A stretch of 64,000 bases of DNA from Nocardia coubleae NBRC 108252. Lineage in GTDB: Bacteria; Actinomycetota; Actinomycetes; Mycobacteriales; Mycobacteriaceae. Positions within the stretch are counted from its first letter, which is position 1, and each line of letters starts with the position of its first letter. Shown in pieces: positions 27,210-35,613 of this stretch. The notes under the pieces are model-generated. The model searched no databases, had not been told where the DNA came from, and saw only the letters and a program-made list of their open reading frames with translations. Both the position numbers and the translations under genes were made by a program. The DNA lies in the NCBI RefSeq assembly GCF_001612805.1, contig NZ_BDBD01000021.1, positions 186,001 to 250,000 on the forward strand, given 5' to 3'.

Positions 27210-27734
27210 TGTTTTGCTATCCCGTCAACGCACCGTGACCACGTCCAGCACGCGAGCGCACTCATGTGGCCGCGGTCGTCTTCCAAACAGCTCGCCTAGA
27301 TTAACGGCAACATGGCCGAATTGCTGTGAGATTGATACCCGACACTCCACCTCGGATGCAAGAGGGCGCATATCCGCAGGTAGAAGCCCATGAGGTCGAC
27401 CGTCCAGTCCCCTGAACGTCCGCGCGAGCGCTTACAGACTCCGAGAAGCAGCTACCCGGGAGTAATCACCCGAAGTGGACCGAAAATACATTCTTTCGGT
27501 TTGTTATCACGGCTACGACAGTAATTACCGACCGGTAATCAATTCATTTACTACGGGTTCGCATACACGTGCCGGAAAAACCGAAAGCTCGATTTGTATA
27601 ACCCCCGGAAAGCGTGACATGTCAACGCAACGGCCGAAACCCGCCAGCACGCACCGCTGCCCGACGGTTGACTCGAAGTCCGGGAGACCGACCCACACGG
27701 ACTCCGAAACATCAAGGGAGAGAAGGTACTACGC
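27210..27734. other. Divergent intergenic region, 525 nt, with AT-rich patch and palindrome
   Basis: It separates the divergent Hsp70-like and SDR genes. The stretch 27470-27610 is clearly richer in A/T than its surroundings. It contains an inverted repeat at 27524-27539, ATTACCG-AC-CGGTAAT, a size and form typical of a TetR/MarR-type site. No gene is supported. Confidence 0.65.
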
Positions 27735-28496
27735 ATGTCCACTCGTTTCGCCGACCAGGTCGTCCTCGTCACCGGCGCCAGCTCCGGCGTCGGCAAGGCG
27801 GTGGCGCTGCGGGTCGCGGCCGAGGGTGCGGCCGTCGTACTCGGCGCCCGGGGCAAGGACCAGGGCGAGCAGGTCGCCGAGCAGATCCGGGCCGAGGGCG
27901 GGCGCGCGCTGTTCGTGCCGACCGACGTCACCGTCGACGCCGACGTCGAGCGGCTCACCCAGGCCGCGCTCACCGAGTACGGCAGGCTCGACGGCGCGTT
28001 CAACAACGCGGGCGCGGTGAACGCCTTCGGGCCGGTCGCCGAGATCGGCGACGATGCCTGGTGCGCCGACCTGGAGCTGAACCTCACCGGCGTGTTCTAC
28101 GGCTTGCGGCACCAAGTGCCCGCGATCATCGCCTCCGGTGGCGGCGCCATTCTGAACAACGCCTCCAACCTCGGCGTGGTCGGGATGGCCTCGGTGGCGC
28201 CTTACGTGGCGGCCAAGCACGGCGTGGTCGGGCTGACGAAGTCGGTGGCGCTGGAAACCGCGGCTGCCGGTGTGCGAGTGAACGCGCTGGTCTCCGGTGC
28301 GGTCGACACCCCGGCGTTCCGCGCGTCGATGGGCGCCACTCCCGAGGGAGAGGCGGCGATCGCGGCATTGCACCCGATCGGGCGTATCGCACAGCCCGCC
28401 GAGATCGCGGCGCTGTGCGCGTTCCTGCTCAGTGCCGAGGCATCGTTCGTCACGGGCGCCGCGGTGACCGTCGACGGTGGTTTCACCGCACAGTGA
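27735..28496 (+). CDS. Short-chain dehydrogenase/reductase
   Basis: A 253-residue classical SDR. The cofactor motif is VTGASSGVGKAVAL at the N-terminus, NNAG follows at about 88-91, the catalytic YVAAK is at about 154-158, and the C-terminal VTGAAVTVDGGF is typical. The usual catalytic Ser region reads NNASNLGVVGMASVAPY. Arg-rich early residues fit NADP use but do not prove it. Substrate is unknown. ATG 27735 has AGAAGG about 9 nt upstream. A strong terminator follows. Confidence 0.92.
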   Translation: MSTRFADQVVLVTGASSGVGKAVALRVAAEGAAVVLGARGKDQGEQVAEQIRAEGGRALFVPTDVTVDADVERLTQAALTEYGRLDGAFNNAGAVNAFGPVAEIGDDAWCADLELNLTGVFYGLRHQVPAIIASGGGAILNNASNLGVVGMASVAPYVAAKHGVVGLTKSVALETAAAGVRVNALVSGAVDTPAFRASMGATPEGEAAIAALHPIGRIAQPAEIAALCAFLLSAEASFVTGAAVTVDGGFTAQ

Positions 28497-28516
28497 GCAC
28501 CACTCGGTGAGAACGA

Positions 28517-28558
28517 CGAAGGCCCGCTACACCGCGCAGTCGGTGTAGCGGGCCTTCG
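28517..28558. terminator. Strong bidirectional terminator
   Basis: Perfect 18-bp stem (arms CGAAGGCCCGCTACACCG and its complement) with a 6-nt loop lies between the convergent SDR and ferredoxin-reductase genes. Confidence 0.9.
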
Positions 28559-28567
28559 GCTGTTCGA

Positions 28568-30160
28568 TCAGCCGCGAGCGAGCAGGCGCTTGATGCCGCC
28601 ACTCGCCGCGCGCGGTGCGGCGGCCCCACCGGCCACCGCCTGCGGACGACGCGAACGCACCAGCTTGTCGAAATCACCCGCAGCACGCGCCGGGTCGCGC
28701 AGCGCGCCCCGGTTGAAGTCGTCCGCGAGCTGCTGCACGGTTTCCTGTGCACAGGACTTGTTGGTGCCGATGAACCCGGTGGGACCACGCTTGATCCAGC
28801 CGGTCACATATGTTCCCGGCACGACATCGCCACCGGGAGCGTCGAGCACCCGGCCCGCCTCGTTCGGGATCACGCCGCGCGCGTCGTCGAACGGCAGGTC
28901 CTTGGTCGGCACGCCCCGGTAGCCCACCGAGGTGAGCACGACGCCCGCTTCCAGGAGTTCGGTGTCGCCGGTCGGCACCGCGCTGGTGCGACCTTCGGCA
29001 TCGGTGACCAGCTCGTTGCGCTCGACCCGCACGCCGGTCACCGTCTCGGCGCCGAGGATCTCCACGGGCGAGGACAGGTACCGGAACACGATGCGCTTGC
29101 GGTCACCGAACGGGCGCTGCGCCACGCTGTGCAGCAGACGCAGCTTCTGCTCCACCTTGTAGGGCAGATCCGAGGTCACCGGCGGCAGCTCGCCCTCGAT
29201 CGCGATGTCGATATCGGCGGCAAGCAGACCGACGAACTCGGGCACCGTGAACGCCGACTCGGCCGGACCGCGGCGGCCGAGCACGACGACCTCTTCGATC
29301 TTGCTCTCGCGCAACGCCTTCAAGGCGTAGGGCGCGATGTCGGTATCGGCGAGGGTGGCCGGGTCGACGGTCAGGATGCGGGCCACATCGAGGGCGACGT
29401 TGCCGTTGCCGACGATCACGACGCGCTTCTGATTCAGATCGAACTGGTCCTCGGCGTGGTCGGGATGACCGTTGTACCAGGCGACGAAGTCGGTCGCCGA
29501 CACGTTGCCGGGCAGCCCCTCACCGGGGATGTTCAGCTTGCGATCCGCCGACGCGCCGACCGCGTAGATCACCGCGTGGAAGTGCTCGAGCAGTTCGGCG
29601 TGGCTGATGTGCGTGCCGATCTCGACATCGAGGTAGGTGCCGAAGTCGTCCTGCTTCGACATCACGTCGAACAGGTCGGCGACCTTGCGGGTGCGCTTGT
29701 GGTCGGGCGCGACGCCGAGCCGGGCCAGGCCGTAGGCCTGCGGCAACCGGTCGAACATGGTCACCGCCACCCGGGGCTGGGTGAGCAGCTCGTCGGCGGC
29801 GTACATCGCCGACGGACCCGACCCGACGATCGCCACCCGCAGCGGCGAGCGTTCGGTGTCGATGGCGGGCGGCATCACCGGTGCGGCCAGCGTGGGACGC
29901 GAGCGCTGCACCCGGTAGAAGTCGGCGTTGATCTCGATGAAGGGCTTCTGCTCTTCGGTGAGTTTCTTCGAGGAGGTGATCGCGTCGACCGGGCACGCGG
30001 TGGCACAGGCGCCGCAGTCCACACACGCGGCCGGGTCGACGTAGAGCATCTCCGCCGTACGGAAGTCCGGCTCATCCGGAGTCGGATGAATGCAGTTCAC
30101 CGGGCATGCGTAGACGCACGAGGCGTCGCTACAGCACGACTGGGTTACAACGTAGGGCAT
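28568..30160 (-). CDS. fprB: Ferredoxin-NADP reductase with N-terminal ferredoxin domain (FprB type)
   Basis: A 530-residue fusion. Residues 1-75 are a 7Fe-type ferredoxin domain with SCCSDASCVYACPVNCIHP and CVDCGACATACPVDA clusters. Residues 105-500 are an adrenodoxin-reductase-like module with FAD motif VAIVGSGPSAMYAADEL, NADP motif VVIVGNGNVALDVARIL and RRGPAESAFT. It moves electrons between NADPH and ferredoxin-type carriers. It sits 12 nt downstream of the AurF-like gene, the same pairing as Rv0885-Rv0886, so it probably feeds electrons to that diiron protein. Confidence 0.93.
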   Translation of the reverse strand: MPYVVTQSCCSDASCVYACPVNCIHPTPDEPDFRTAEMLYVDPAACVDCGACATACPVDAITSSKKLTEEQKPFIEINADFYRVQRSRPTLAAPVMPPAIDTERSPLRVAIVGSGPSAMYAADELLTQPRVAVTMFDRLPQAYGLARLGVAPDHKRTRKVADLFDVMSKQDDFGTYLDVEIGTHISHAELLEHFHAVIYAVGASADRKLNIPGEGLPGNVSATDFVAWYNGHPDHAEDQFDLNQKRVVIVGNGNVALDVARILTVDPATLADTDIAPYALKALRESKIEEVVVLGRRGPAESAFTVPEFVGLLAADIDIAIEGELPPVTSDLPYKVEQKLRLLHSVAQRPFGDRKRIVFRYLSSPVEILGAETVTGVRVERNELVTDAEGRTSAVPTGDTELLEAGVVLTSVGYRGVPTKDLPFDDARGVIPNEAGRVLDAPGGDVVPGTYVTGWIKRGPTGFIGTNKSCAQETVQQLADDFNRGALRDPARAAGDFDKLVRSRRPQAVAGGAAAPRAASGGIKRLLARG

Positions 30161-30172
30161 CTATTTATCGTC

Positions 30173-31186
30173 TCAGGCAGCGTGCTTCGCGGAGCGCTTG
30201 GGCTCGGACCGGTAGCGGCTCGACGGACCATCGATGCCGAGCAGCTTCCAGACCTTCTTGGCGACCGGGTTCATCAGACCGATCTCCTCGGCCAGGGCGC
30301 GCACGTCGATGAAGTAGTCCGCGAAGACCTGCTTGGCCTCCTTGGAGCCGTAGAACAATTCCTTGCGGACCGCCTTGGGCATCTCGAACTGCTTGAAGAA
30401 GGTCTTCGGCGGGGTCGCGATGGCGCGGCCGAGCACGAACATGACGATCGGCATGGCGATCGACAGCACGAACTTGTTGACCGCGGGCTGCGCGGGCACG
30501 TTCTTCTTCAGGAACTCGTGGGCGAAGGAGATGTGGCGAGCTTCCTCGGCCACGTGGATCGCCATCACGCCGCGCATGATCGGGTGGATGTCGTCACCCG
30601 AGCGCAGGATGTCCTTCTGGATGTGGTCGATCGGCTCCTCGCCGGCGAGCACGGCCATGAAGAAGAAGTTCGGGAACAGCGCACCGGCCGGGGCTGCCAG
30701 GTGGCGCAGCTGACGCACGAGCGGGTTCATGCCCGGCACGTCGGCGACGCGGTTCACCATCTCCTGGAACATCAGGGTGTGGTTGTGCTCTTCGATCATC
30801 TCGTGCGAGCAGTACCGGAATTCCGGATCGTTGTTCTTCAGGTTGAAGATGTGCTGCATCATGCCGATGATCAGGATGGCCTCGAACTGCAGGCCGACCT
30901 TGGCGACATTGGCCTGGCGAACCTTGCCGATGGCGATCTTCTCGTCCAGCGGCAGGGCCTGGTACCAGGGATGGCGACCGATCGGGTCGGCGGAGGTGAC
31001 AAGCACCCAGCGCTCCGGCTTGTAGTCCGGATCGAATTCGGGGTTGTCCCAGTCGATGTCCTCGAACGGGTCGAAGTGGCGATTCACCGAAGCCTCGGAC
31101 AGCATCAGCAACTTCTCGGCGTACGCCTGAGCCTCCGCGACTACAGGATCGACGTCAGGGTTGGTGGGCGCAGACATCGTCGTCAC
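30173..31186 (-). CDS. AurF-type diiron oxygenase
   Basis: A 337-residue protein of the AurF (p-aminobenzoate N-oxygenase-like) diiron family. Candidate iron ligands are in EEHNHTLMFQEM (ExxH) and HVAEEARHISFAHEFL (ExxxEARH), with further acidic residues in the helical bundle. The reaction in this branch is not known. Two starts fit: GTG 31186, with GAGGAGAGG close upstream, and ATG 31177. It is first in a two-gene unit with fprB and has a good promoter upstream. Rv0885 is the mycobacterial counterpart. Confidence 0.88.
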   Translation of the reverse strand: MTTMSAPTNPDVDPVVAEAQAYAEKLLMLSEASVNRHFDPFEDIDWDNPEFDPDYKPERWVLVTSADPIGRHPWYQALPLDEKIAIGKVRQANVAKVGLQFEAILIIGMMQHIFNLKNNDPEFRYCSHEMIEEHNHTLMFQEMVNRVADVPGMNPLVRQLRHLAAPAGALFPNFFFMAVLAGEEPIDHIQKDILRSGDDIHPIMRGVMAIHVAEEARHISFAHEFLKKNVPAQPAVNKFVLSIAMPIVMFVLGRAIATPPKTFFKQFEMPKAVRKELFYGSKEAKQVFADYFIDVRALAEEIGLMNPVAKKVWKLLGIDGPSSRYRSEPKRSAKHAA

Positions 31187-31219
31187 TGCCTCTCCTCAAG
31201 GGACGTTTACTGTTTCCAA

Positions 31220-31247
31220 TAGTTACACCTACGAGTGGTCACGTCAA
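31220..31247 (-). promoter_or_regulatory. Candidate promoter of the AurF-fprB unit
   Basis: On the minus strand TTGACG (31247-31242) is followed after 16 nt by TAACTA (31225-31220), about 34 nt ahead of the gene start. The region is A/T-richer than its surroundings. Confidence 0.5.
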
Positions 31248-31448
31248 CTCCGCGAACCCCTGGAAGCCGGCCCGCGCGCGCGTCGCCGCGGCAGCCGGAC
31301 AAGCTACTCACCAGTAAAAACGCTTCTACCTGTGACACCGTGTCATGCACAGTCTGTGAGCCCACGTGGTGAGATCGGGAAAATTCTTCGTGGCGGGCGC
31401 GTCGCGGGACCGGCGGTACCGACTACCTGCGGTGATCCGTACAAGAAC

Positions 31449-31480
31449 AAAGGCCCCGCGACGACTGCCGCAGGGCCTTT
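31449..31480 (-). terminator. Terminator of the sulfate transport operon
   Basis: A 12-bp stem with one mismatch (AAAGGCCCCGCG against CGCAGGGCCTTT) and an 8-nt loop starts 12 nt after the cysA stop. On the minus strand it is followed by a T-rich stretch (TTGTTCTTGT). Confidence 0.8.
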
Positions 31481-31492
31481 GCCTGAGTGATG

Positions 31493-32488
31493 TCAGGATT
31501 GCGGCAGGTCCGGAATCCGGGTGGCGCGGGCATAGACGGTCTCGCCCTCGTTGAGCCGGAGGGCGGCGGCGTCACCGCGCGTCACCTGCGCGGCGAACTG
31601 ATCGCCGGTCGCGGCATTGCGCAATTCGAGGCGGACCTCGAAACCCAGCCGGACGATGCGTTCGACGGTGGCCCGGGTGACCCCGGCCGACTCGGCGGTG
31701 CCCTCGTGCTCGGCCAGCGCCATGCTCGGATCGCGACCGATGCGGATGTCGTGCGGGCGGACCAGGTGACCGTTGAGCCGGGCGACCGCGCCGAGGAACG
31801 ACATCACGAACTCGTTGGCCGGCCGGTCGTAGACCTCCTCGGGCGAACCGACCTGCTCGATGCGGCCCTTGTTCATCACCGCGATCCGGTCGGCCACGTC
31901 GAGGGCTTCCTCCTGGTCGTGGGTGACCAGCACGGTGGTCACGTGGACCTCGTCGTGCAGCCTGCGCAGCCACTGACGCAGATCGGTGCGCACCTTGGCG
32001 TCGAGCGCGCCGAACGGCTCGTCCAGCAACAGCACCTGCGGGTCGACGGCGAGCGCGCGGGCCAGTGCCATGCGCTGACGCTGACCACCCGAGAGCTGCG
32101 CCGGGTACCGGTGCTGGAAACCATCGAGGCCGACGATGCCGAGCAGCTCGTCGACGCGCTTGTCGATCTCCTTCTTCGGCCGCTTGCGGATGGTCAGCCC
32201 GAAGGCGACGTTGTCGCGCACGGTCATGTGCTTGAACGCGGCGTAGTGCTGGAACACGAAGCCGATGTCGCGCTTTTGCGGCGGCACGTGGGTGACGTCG
32301 TTGCCCGCGATGACCACGACGCCGGAATCCAGATTCTCCAGGCCGGCGATCGAGCGCAGCAGGGTGGACTTGCCCGAACCGGACGGGCCGAGCAGGGCGG
32401 TCAGCTCGCCGGAGGGGATGTCGATGCTGACGTCGTCGAGAGCGGCGAAGGAACCGTAGTTCTTGCGCGCGTTGGTCACGGTGATCAT
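31493..32488 (-). CDS. cysA: Sulfate ABC transporter ATP-binding protein CysA
   Basis: The ATPase of the sulfate/thiosulfate importer. Over 331 residues: Walker A GPSGSGKST, Q-loop FVFQHYAAFKHMTV, signature LSGGQRQRMALARAL, Walker B VLLLDEPFGALD and H-loop VLVTHDQEEALDVADR, then a C-terminal TOBE-like regulatory domain. The ATG overlaps the cysW stop (ATGA). It is the last gene of the operon and is followed by a terminator. Confidence 0.97.
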   Translation of the reverse strand: MITVTNARKNYGSFAALDDVSIDIPSGELTALLGPSGSGKSTLLRSIAGLENLDSGVVVIAGNDVTHVPPQKRDIGFVFQHYAAFKHMTVRDNVAFGLTIRKRPKKEIDKRVDELLGIVGLDGFQHRYPAQLSGGQRQRMALARALAVDPQVLLLDEPFGALDAKVRTDLRQWLRRLHDEVHVTTVLVTHDQEEALDVADRIAVMNKGRIEQVGSPEEVYDRPANEFVMSFLGAVARLNGHLVRPHDIRIGRDPSMALAEHEGTAESAGVTRATVERIVRLGFEVRLELRNAATGDQFAAQVTRGDAAALRLNEGETVYARATRIPDLPQS

Positions 32489-33291
32489 TCGGTGCCCCGC
32501 TTGCGTTCGAGAAGAGTCATCAGGAGGAGTACGACCAGCGCCATGCCCATCAGGAGGGTGGCCGCGCTGTAGGCGCCGAAGGTGTTGTGGTCGTTGATGT
32601 AGCGGCCGTGCACCAGCAGGGTGAGCGTCTGGGATTCGCCGGGCAGCGCGGTGGAGACCATGATGACCGCACCGAATTCGCCGAGCGCGCGGGCGACGGT
32701 GAGCACGACACCGTAGGTCAGACCCCAGCGGATGGCGGGCAGCGTGATGCGCCAGAACGTCTGCCAGCGCGACGCGCCGAGCGTGGCGGCCGCCTGTTCT
32801 TGATCGTCGCCGATCTCGTGCAGCACCGGCTCCACCTCGCGCACCACGAACGGCAGCGTCACGAAGATGGTGGCGATGACCATGCCCGGCAGGCTGAAGA
32901 TGACCTTGAAACCGAGCGTCTCCAGCCCACCGAACCAACCACCGGCACCCCAGAGCAGGATCAGCGACACACCGACGACCACCGGCGACACCGCGAACGG
33001 CAGGTCGACGATGCCCTGCACCAGGCTGCGCCCGGGGAACTTGCTTCGCACCAGCGCCAGCGCGGTGACCACACCGAACACCACGTTCAGCGGAACGACG
33101 ATGGCGACGATGATCATCGACAGCTGGAACGCCGACTGCGCGGCGGGCGTGGTGATCGACTCGAGGAACGCCCCGATCCCCCGCTCGAACGTGCGCCACA
33201 GAATGATGACCAGCGGCAGCACCAGCAGCACGGCCAGGTAGCCGAGCGCGACGGTACGCAACGACAGCCGGGTGAACGCGGACAGTCTCAT
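32485..33291 (-). CDS. cysW: Sulfate ABC transporter permease CysW
   Basis: A 268-residue inner-membrane permease with about six helices. The ABC-coupling (EAA-like) loop is AAATLGASRWQTFWRITLP. It pairs with CysT to form the channel. ATG 33291 overlaps the cysT stop; the open frame continues upstream inside cysT, but only the short form has the family's N-terminus. Confidence 0.96.
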   Translation of the reverse strand: MRLSAFTRLSLRTVALGYLAVLLVLPLVIILWRTFERGIGAFLESITTPAAQSAFQLSMIIVAIVVPLNVVFGVVTALALVRSKFPGRSLVQGIVDLPFAVSPVVVGVSLILLWGAGGWFGGLETLGFKVIFSLPGMVIATIFVTLPFVVREVEPVLHEIGDDQEQAAATLGASRWQTFWRITLPAIRWGLTYGVVLTVARALGEFGAVIMVSTALPGESQTLTLLVHGRYINDHNTFGAYSAATLLMGMALVVLLLMTLLERKRGTE

Positions 33292-34187
33292 CGGGCCGCC
33301 TCTTCCTTGCGCGCGGACCGTTCGGCCAGCAGCCGCAGCACGAGCAGGCTGACGAACGAGATCACCAGCAGCGCCACCGACACAGCGGCCGCGTTGACCG
33401 GCCGGTCGACCTCGATCTGCTGCTGGATGTACTGCGAGGTCATCTGGGTCTCGCGCGGGATGTTGCCACCAATCAGCACCACCGACCCGTACTCGCCGAT
33501 CGCCCTGGCGAAGGCGAGGCCGCCACCGGAGATGATCGCGGGGGTGAGCGTGGGCAGCACGATCCGCCGGAAGGTGATCCAGTTGCTCGCACCGAGCGAG
33601 AGCGCCGCCTGCTCGACCTCCTTGTCGACCTCGATGAGCACCGGCTGCACCGAACGCACCACGAACGGCAGCGTCACGAAGGCGAGCGCGACCACGAGGC
33701 CGGGCTGGGAGGCGTTGAGATGGATGTCGATCGGGCTGTTCGGGCCGTAGAGCGAGAGCAGCACGATCGAGGCCACGATCGTCGGCAGCGCGAACGGCAG
33801 GTCGATCAGCGCGTTGACGATCCCCTTGCCGGGGAATTCGTCGCGCACCAGCACCCAGGCGATGAGGGTGCCCATCAGCACGTTGATGACGGCGACGATC
33901 ACCGAGACGCCGATGGTCACCTTCAGCGAGTCGAGCGCGGCGGGCGCGGTGACCGCGTCCCAGAAGCCGGCCCAGCCGTCCTCGAACGAGCTGACCGTGA
34001 GCGCCGCGAGCGGCAGCAGCACGATGACGCTGAGCCACAGCACGGCGACACCGATGCCGACCGGGCCGACCGAGCCGGTCACGCGCAGCCACGACAAGCG
34101 GCGGCCCGCCGGGCGTTTTTCGGGTTTCGCGGCACCGCCGGGATCGGGGGTGACCCCGGTCCCGGCGTGCCCACTGCTGTCAGTCAC
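33288..34187 (-). CDS. cysT: Sulfate ABC transporter permease CysT
   Basis: A 299-residue permease with six predicted membrane helices after a polar N-terminal tail of about 40 residues. The coupling loop is AALSLGASNWITFRRIVLP. It forms the membrane pore with CysW. The start is GTG 34187, 35 nt after the subI stop. Confidence 0.95.
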   Translation of the reverse strand: MTDSSGHAGTGVTPDPGGAAKPEKRPAGRRLSWLRVTGSVGPVGIGVAVLWLSVIVLLPLAALTVSSFEDGWAGFWDAVTAPAALDSLKVTIGVSVIVAVINVLMGTLIAWVLVRDEFPGKGIVNALIDLPFALPTIVASIVLLSLYGPNSPIDIHLNASQPGLVVALAFVTLPFVVRSVQPVLIEVDKEVEQAALSLGASNWITFRRIVLPTLTPAIISGGGLAFARAIGEYGSVVLIGGNIPRETQMTSQYIQQQIEVDRPVNAAAVSVALLVISFVSLLVLRLLAERSARKEEAAR

Positions 34188-34222
34188 AGTTGTCCAGTAT
34201 CACGTGTGCGCTGGGTCACGGC

Positions 34223-35272
34223 CTACTTGGTTGCCTGGTCGTAGATGACCGCGACCTTGCCGGTGCCCTGGGCGAACAGCTCCTTGTCGACCGTCTTCCA
34301 GCCGCCGAGGTCGTCGATGGTCCAGAGCTTGGCCGGCTGCGGGAAGTCGTCGGCGAACTCGGCCGCGACCTTCGGGTCGACCGGGCGGAAGCCTGCCTCG
34401 GCCCAGGCCTTCTGACCGGCCGGGGTGAACAGGAAGTCGCGGAACGCCAGCGCCTTGGCCTGGTTCTTGGCGTTCTTGAGCACCGCGACCGGGTTCTCGA
34501 TCTTGAAAGTCACCGGCGGGTTGACGTGTTCGATCGGGTCGCCGTTGCGCTCGGAGAAGATGGCCTCGTTCTCGTAGCTCAGCAGCACGTCACCGGTGCC
34601 CTGCAGGAAGGTCTCGGTGGCTTCGCGGCCCGACTTGGGCTGCACCTTCACATGTTCGGGCGAGATCAGCTGGGTCAGGTAGTCCAGGCCGGCCTGCGGG
34701 TTCTTGCCGCCGTCGCTCTTGGCCGCGTAGGGGGCGAGCAGGTTCCACTTCGCCGAACCGGAGCTGAACGGGTTCGGGGTCACCACCTCGACGCCCGGTT
34801 TCACCAGGTCGTCCCAGTCCTTGATGCCCTTGGGGTTGCCCTTGCGCACCACCAGGGTCACCACCGAACCGAACGGGATGCCCTTGCTCGCGTCGGCGTT
34901 CCAGTTCGACTCGACCAGACCCGCGTCGACCAGGCGAGTGATGTCGGGCTCGACGGAGAAGTTCACGATGTCGGCCTCGGCGCCGTCCTTGACCTTGCGC
35001 GACTGGTCGCCCGATGCGCCGTAGGACGGGCGGATGGCGACGTCCTTGCCCGCCTCGGTCTTGTTGAACTCGGGCACGACCTTGTCGAAGCCCGGTTTGG
35101 GCACGGCGTAGGCGTAGAGGTTGATGGTGCCCGCGCTCCCGTCGGCGGCCGAGTCACCGCCGGTGGAGTCGCTGGCGCCGCCGCTGCAGGCCGACACGGT
35201 GATGGCGGCGACAGCGGTGAGGGCGACAGCGGCGACGCGACGGCGCGAGCCGAATCGGGTGATGCGAGACAT
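34223..35272 (-). CDS. subI: Sulfate-binding lipoprotein SubI
   Basis: Extracytoplasmic sulfate-binding component, 349 residues. An Arg-rich N-terminus and hydrophobic segment lead to the lipobox VSAC at about residue 27, so it is a lipoprotein. Sulfate-family motifs include YGASGDQSRKV, VTPNPFSSGSAKWNLL, and GTGDVLLSYENEA. ATG 35272 is preceded at 9 nt by GAAAGG, which lies inside a small hairpin (35282-35294). The operon subI-cysT-cysW-cysA has a candidate Cys leader peptide upstream. Confidence 0.96.
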   Translation of the reverse strand: MSRITRFGSRRRVAAVALTAVAAITVSACSGGASDSTGGDSAADGSAGTINLYAYAVPKPGFDKVVPEFNKTEAGKDVAIRPSYGASGDQSRKVKDGAEADIVNFSVEPDITRLVDAGLVESNWNADASKGIPFGSVVTLVVRKGNPKGIKDWDDLVKPGVEVVTPNPFSSGSAKWNLLAPYAAKSDGGKNPQAGLDYLTQLISPEHVKVQPKSGREATETFLQGTGDVLLSYENEAIFSERNGDPIEHVNPPVTFKIENPVAVLKNAKNQAKALAFRDFLFTPAGQKAWAEAGFRPVDPKVAAEFADDFPQPAKLWTIDDLGGWKTVDKELFAQGTGKVAVIYDQATK

Positions 35273-35281
35273 CGGGATGAA

Positions 35282-35320
35282 CCTTTCGGAAAGGACCTGC
35301 CGGACAACGGTTTTCGTTGT
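35282..35320 (-). promoter_or_regulatory. Hairpins over the subI ribosome site
   Basis: Two small inverted repeats lie just ahead of subI: CCTTT-CGG-AAAGG at 35282-35294, which includes the GAAAGG ribosome site, and ACAACG-GTTTT-CGTTGT at 35304-35320. They could control access to the site as part of an attenuation system with the upstream leader. This is inferred from position. Confidence 0.35.
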
Positions 35321-35450
35321 GGCGGGTTGACGCATGTCGAGAAGATGGCGCGACTCGGGCCCGAGGCCCCGGAGTGACGGACGACACCTGCGAAAGGGAA
35401 GCGCGCGCCAGTCTACTGGGAAGAAACGCGCAGGAGTGTCCGGTGGCCGA

Positions 35451-35540
35451 TCAACGACAGAGAATATCGGCGACAGCGAGGTTGCCGACAGCGATCAACG
35501 CCAATTCATGGCGGATCTGCGGGACGACACTCGATGACAC
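35451..35540 (-). CDS. Candidate leader peptide of the sulfate transport operon
   Basis: A 29-codon frame from GTG 35540 to TGA, encoding a peptide that contains IRHELALIAVGNLAVAD and ends in ILCR just before the stop. The R-H-x-L core and the LCR end match putative leader peptides of actinobacterial sulfur operons. TACAGT lies on the minus strand with exactly 6 nt between it and GTG, so the transcript would be leaderless. The frame ends 178 nt before subI. Only one Cys codon is present, next to last, so the stall would occur at the stop. Confidence 0.6.
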   Translation of the reverse strand: MSSSVVPQIRHELALIAVGNLAVADILCR

Positions 35541-35546
35541 AGGCGA

Positions 35547-35552
35547 ACTGTA
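35547..35552 (-). promoter_or_regulatory. Candidate -10 of the leaderless subI leader
   Basis: TACAGT fits TAnnnT and lies 6 nt before the GTG of the leader peptide, the same spacing as at the nirA leader. Confidence 0.55.
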
Positions 35553-35613
35553 GCAGATCCGTGCATGATGGTTCGAATCGACGAGAGTTCAACAACGAGG
35601 GGGGATTTCAGCC

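Larger units (their letters stand above)
31187..31492. other. Intergenic gap, 306 nt
   Basis: It holds the AurF-fprB promoter at one end and the cysA terminator at the other. No gene is supported between them. Confidence 0.6.
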
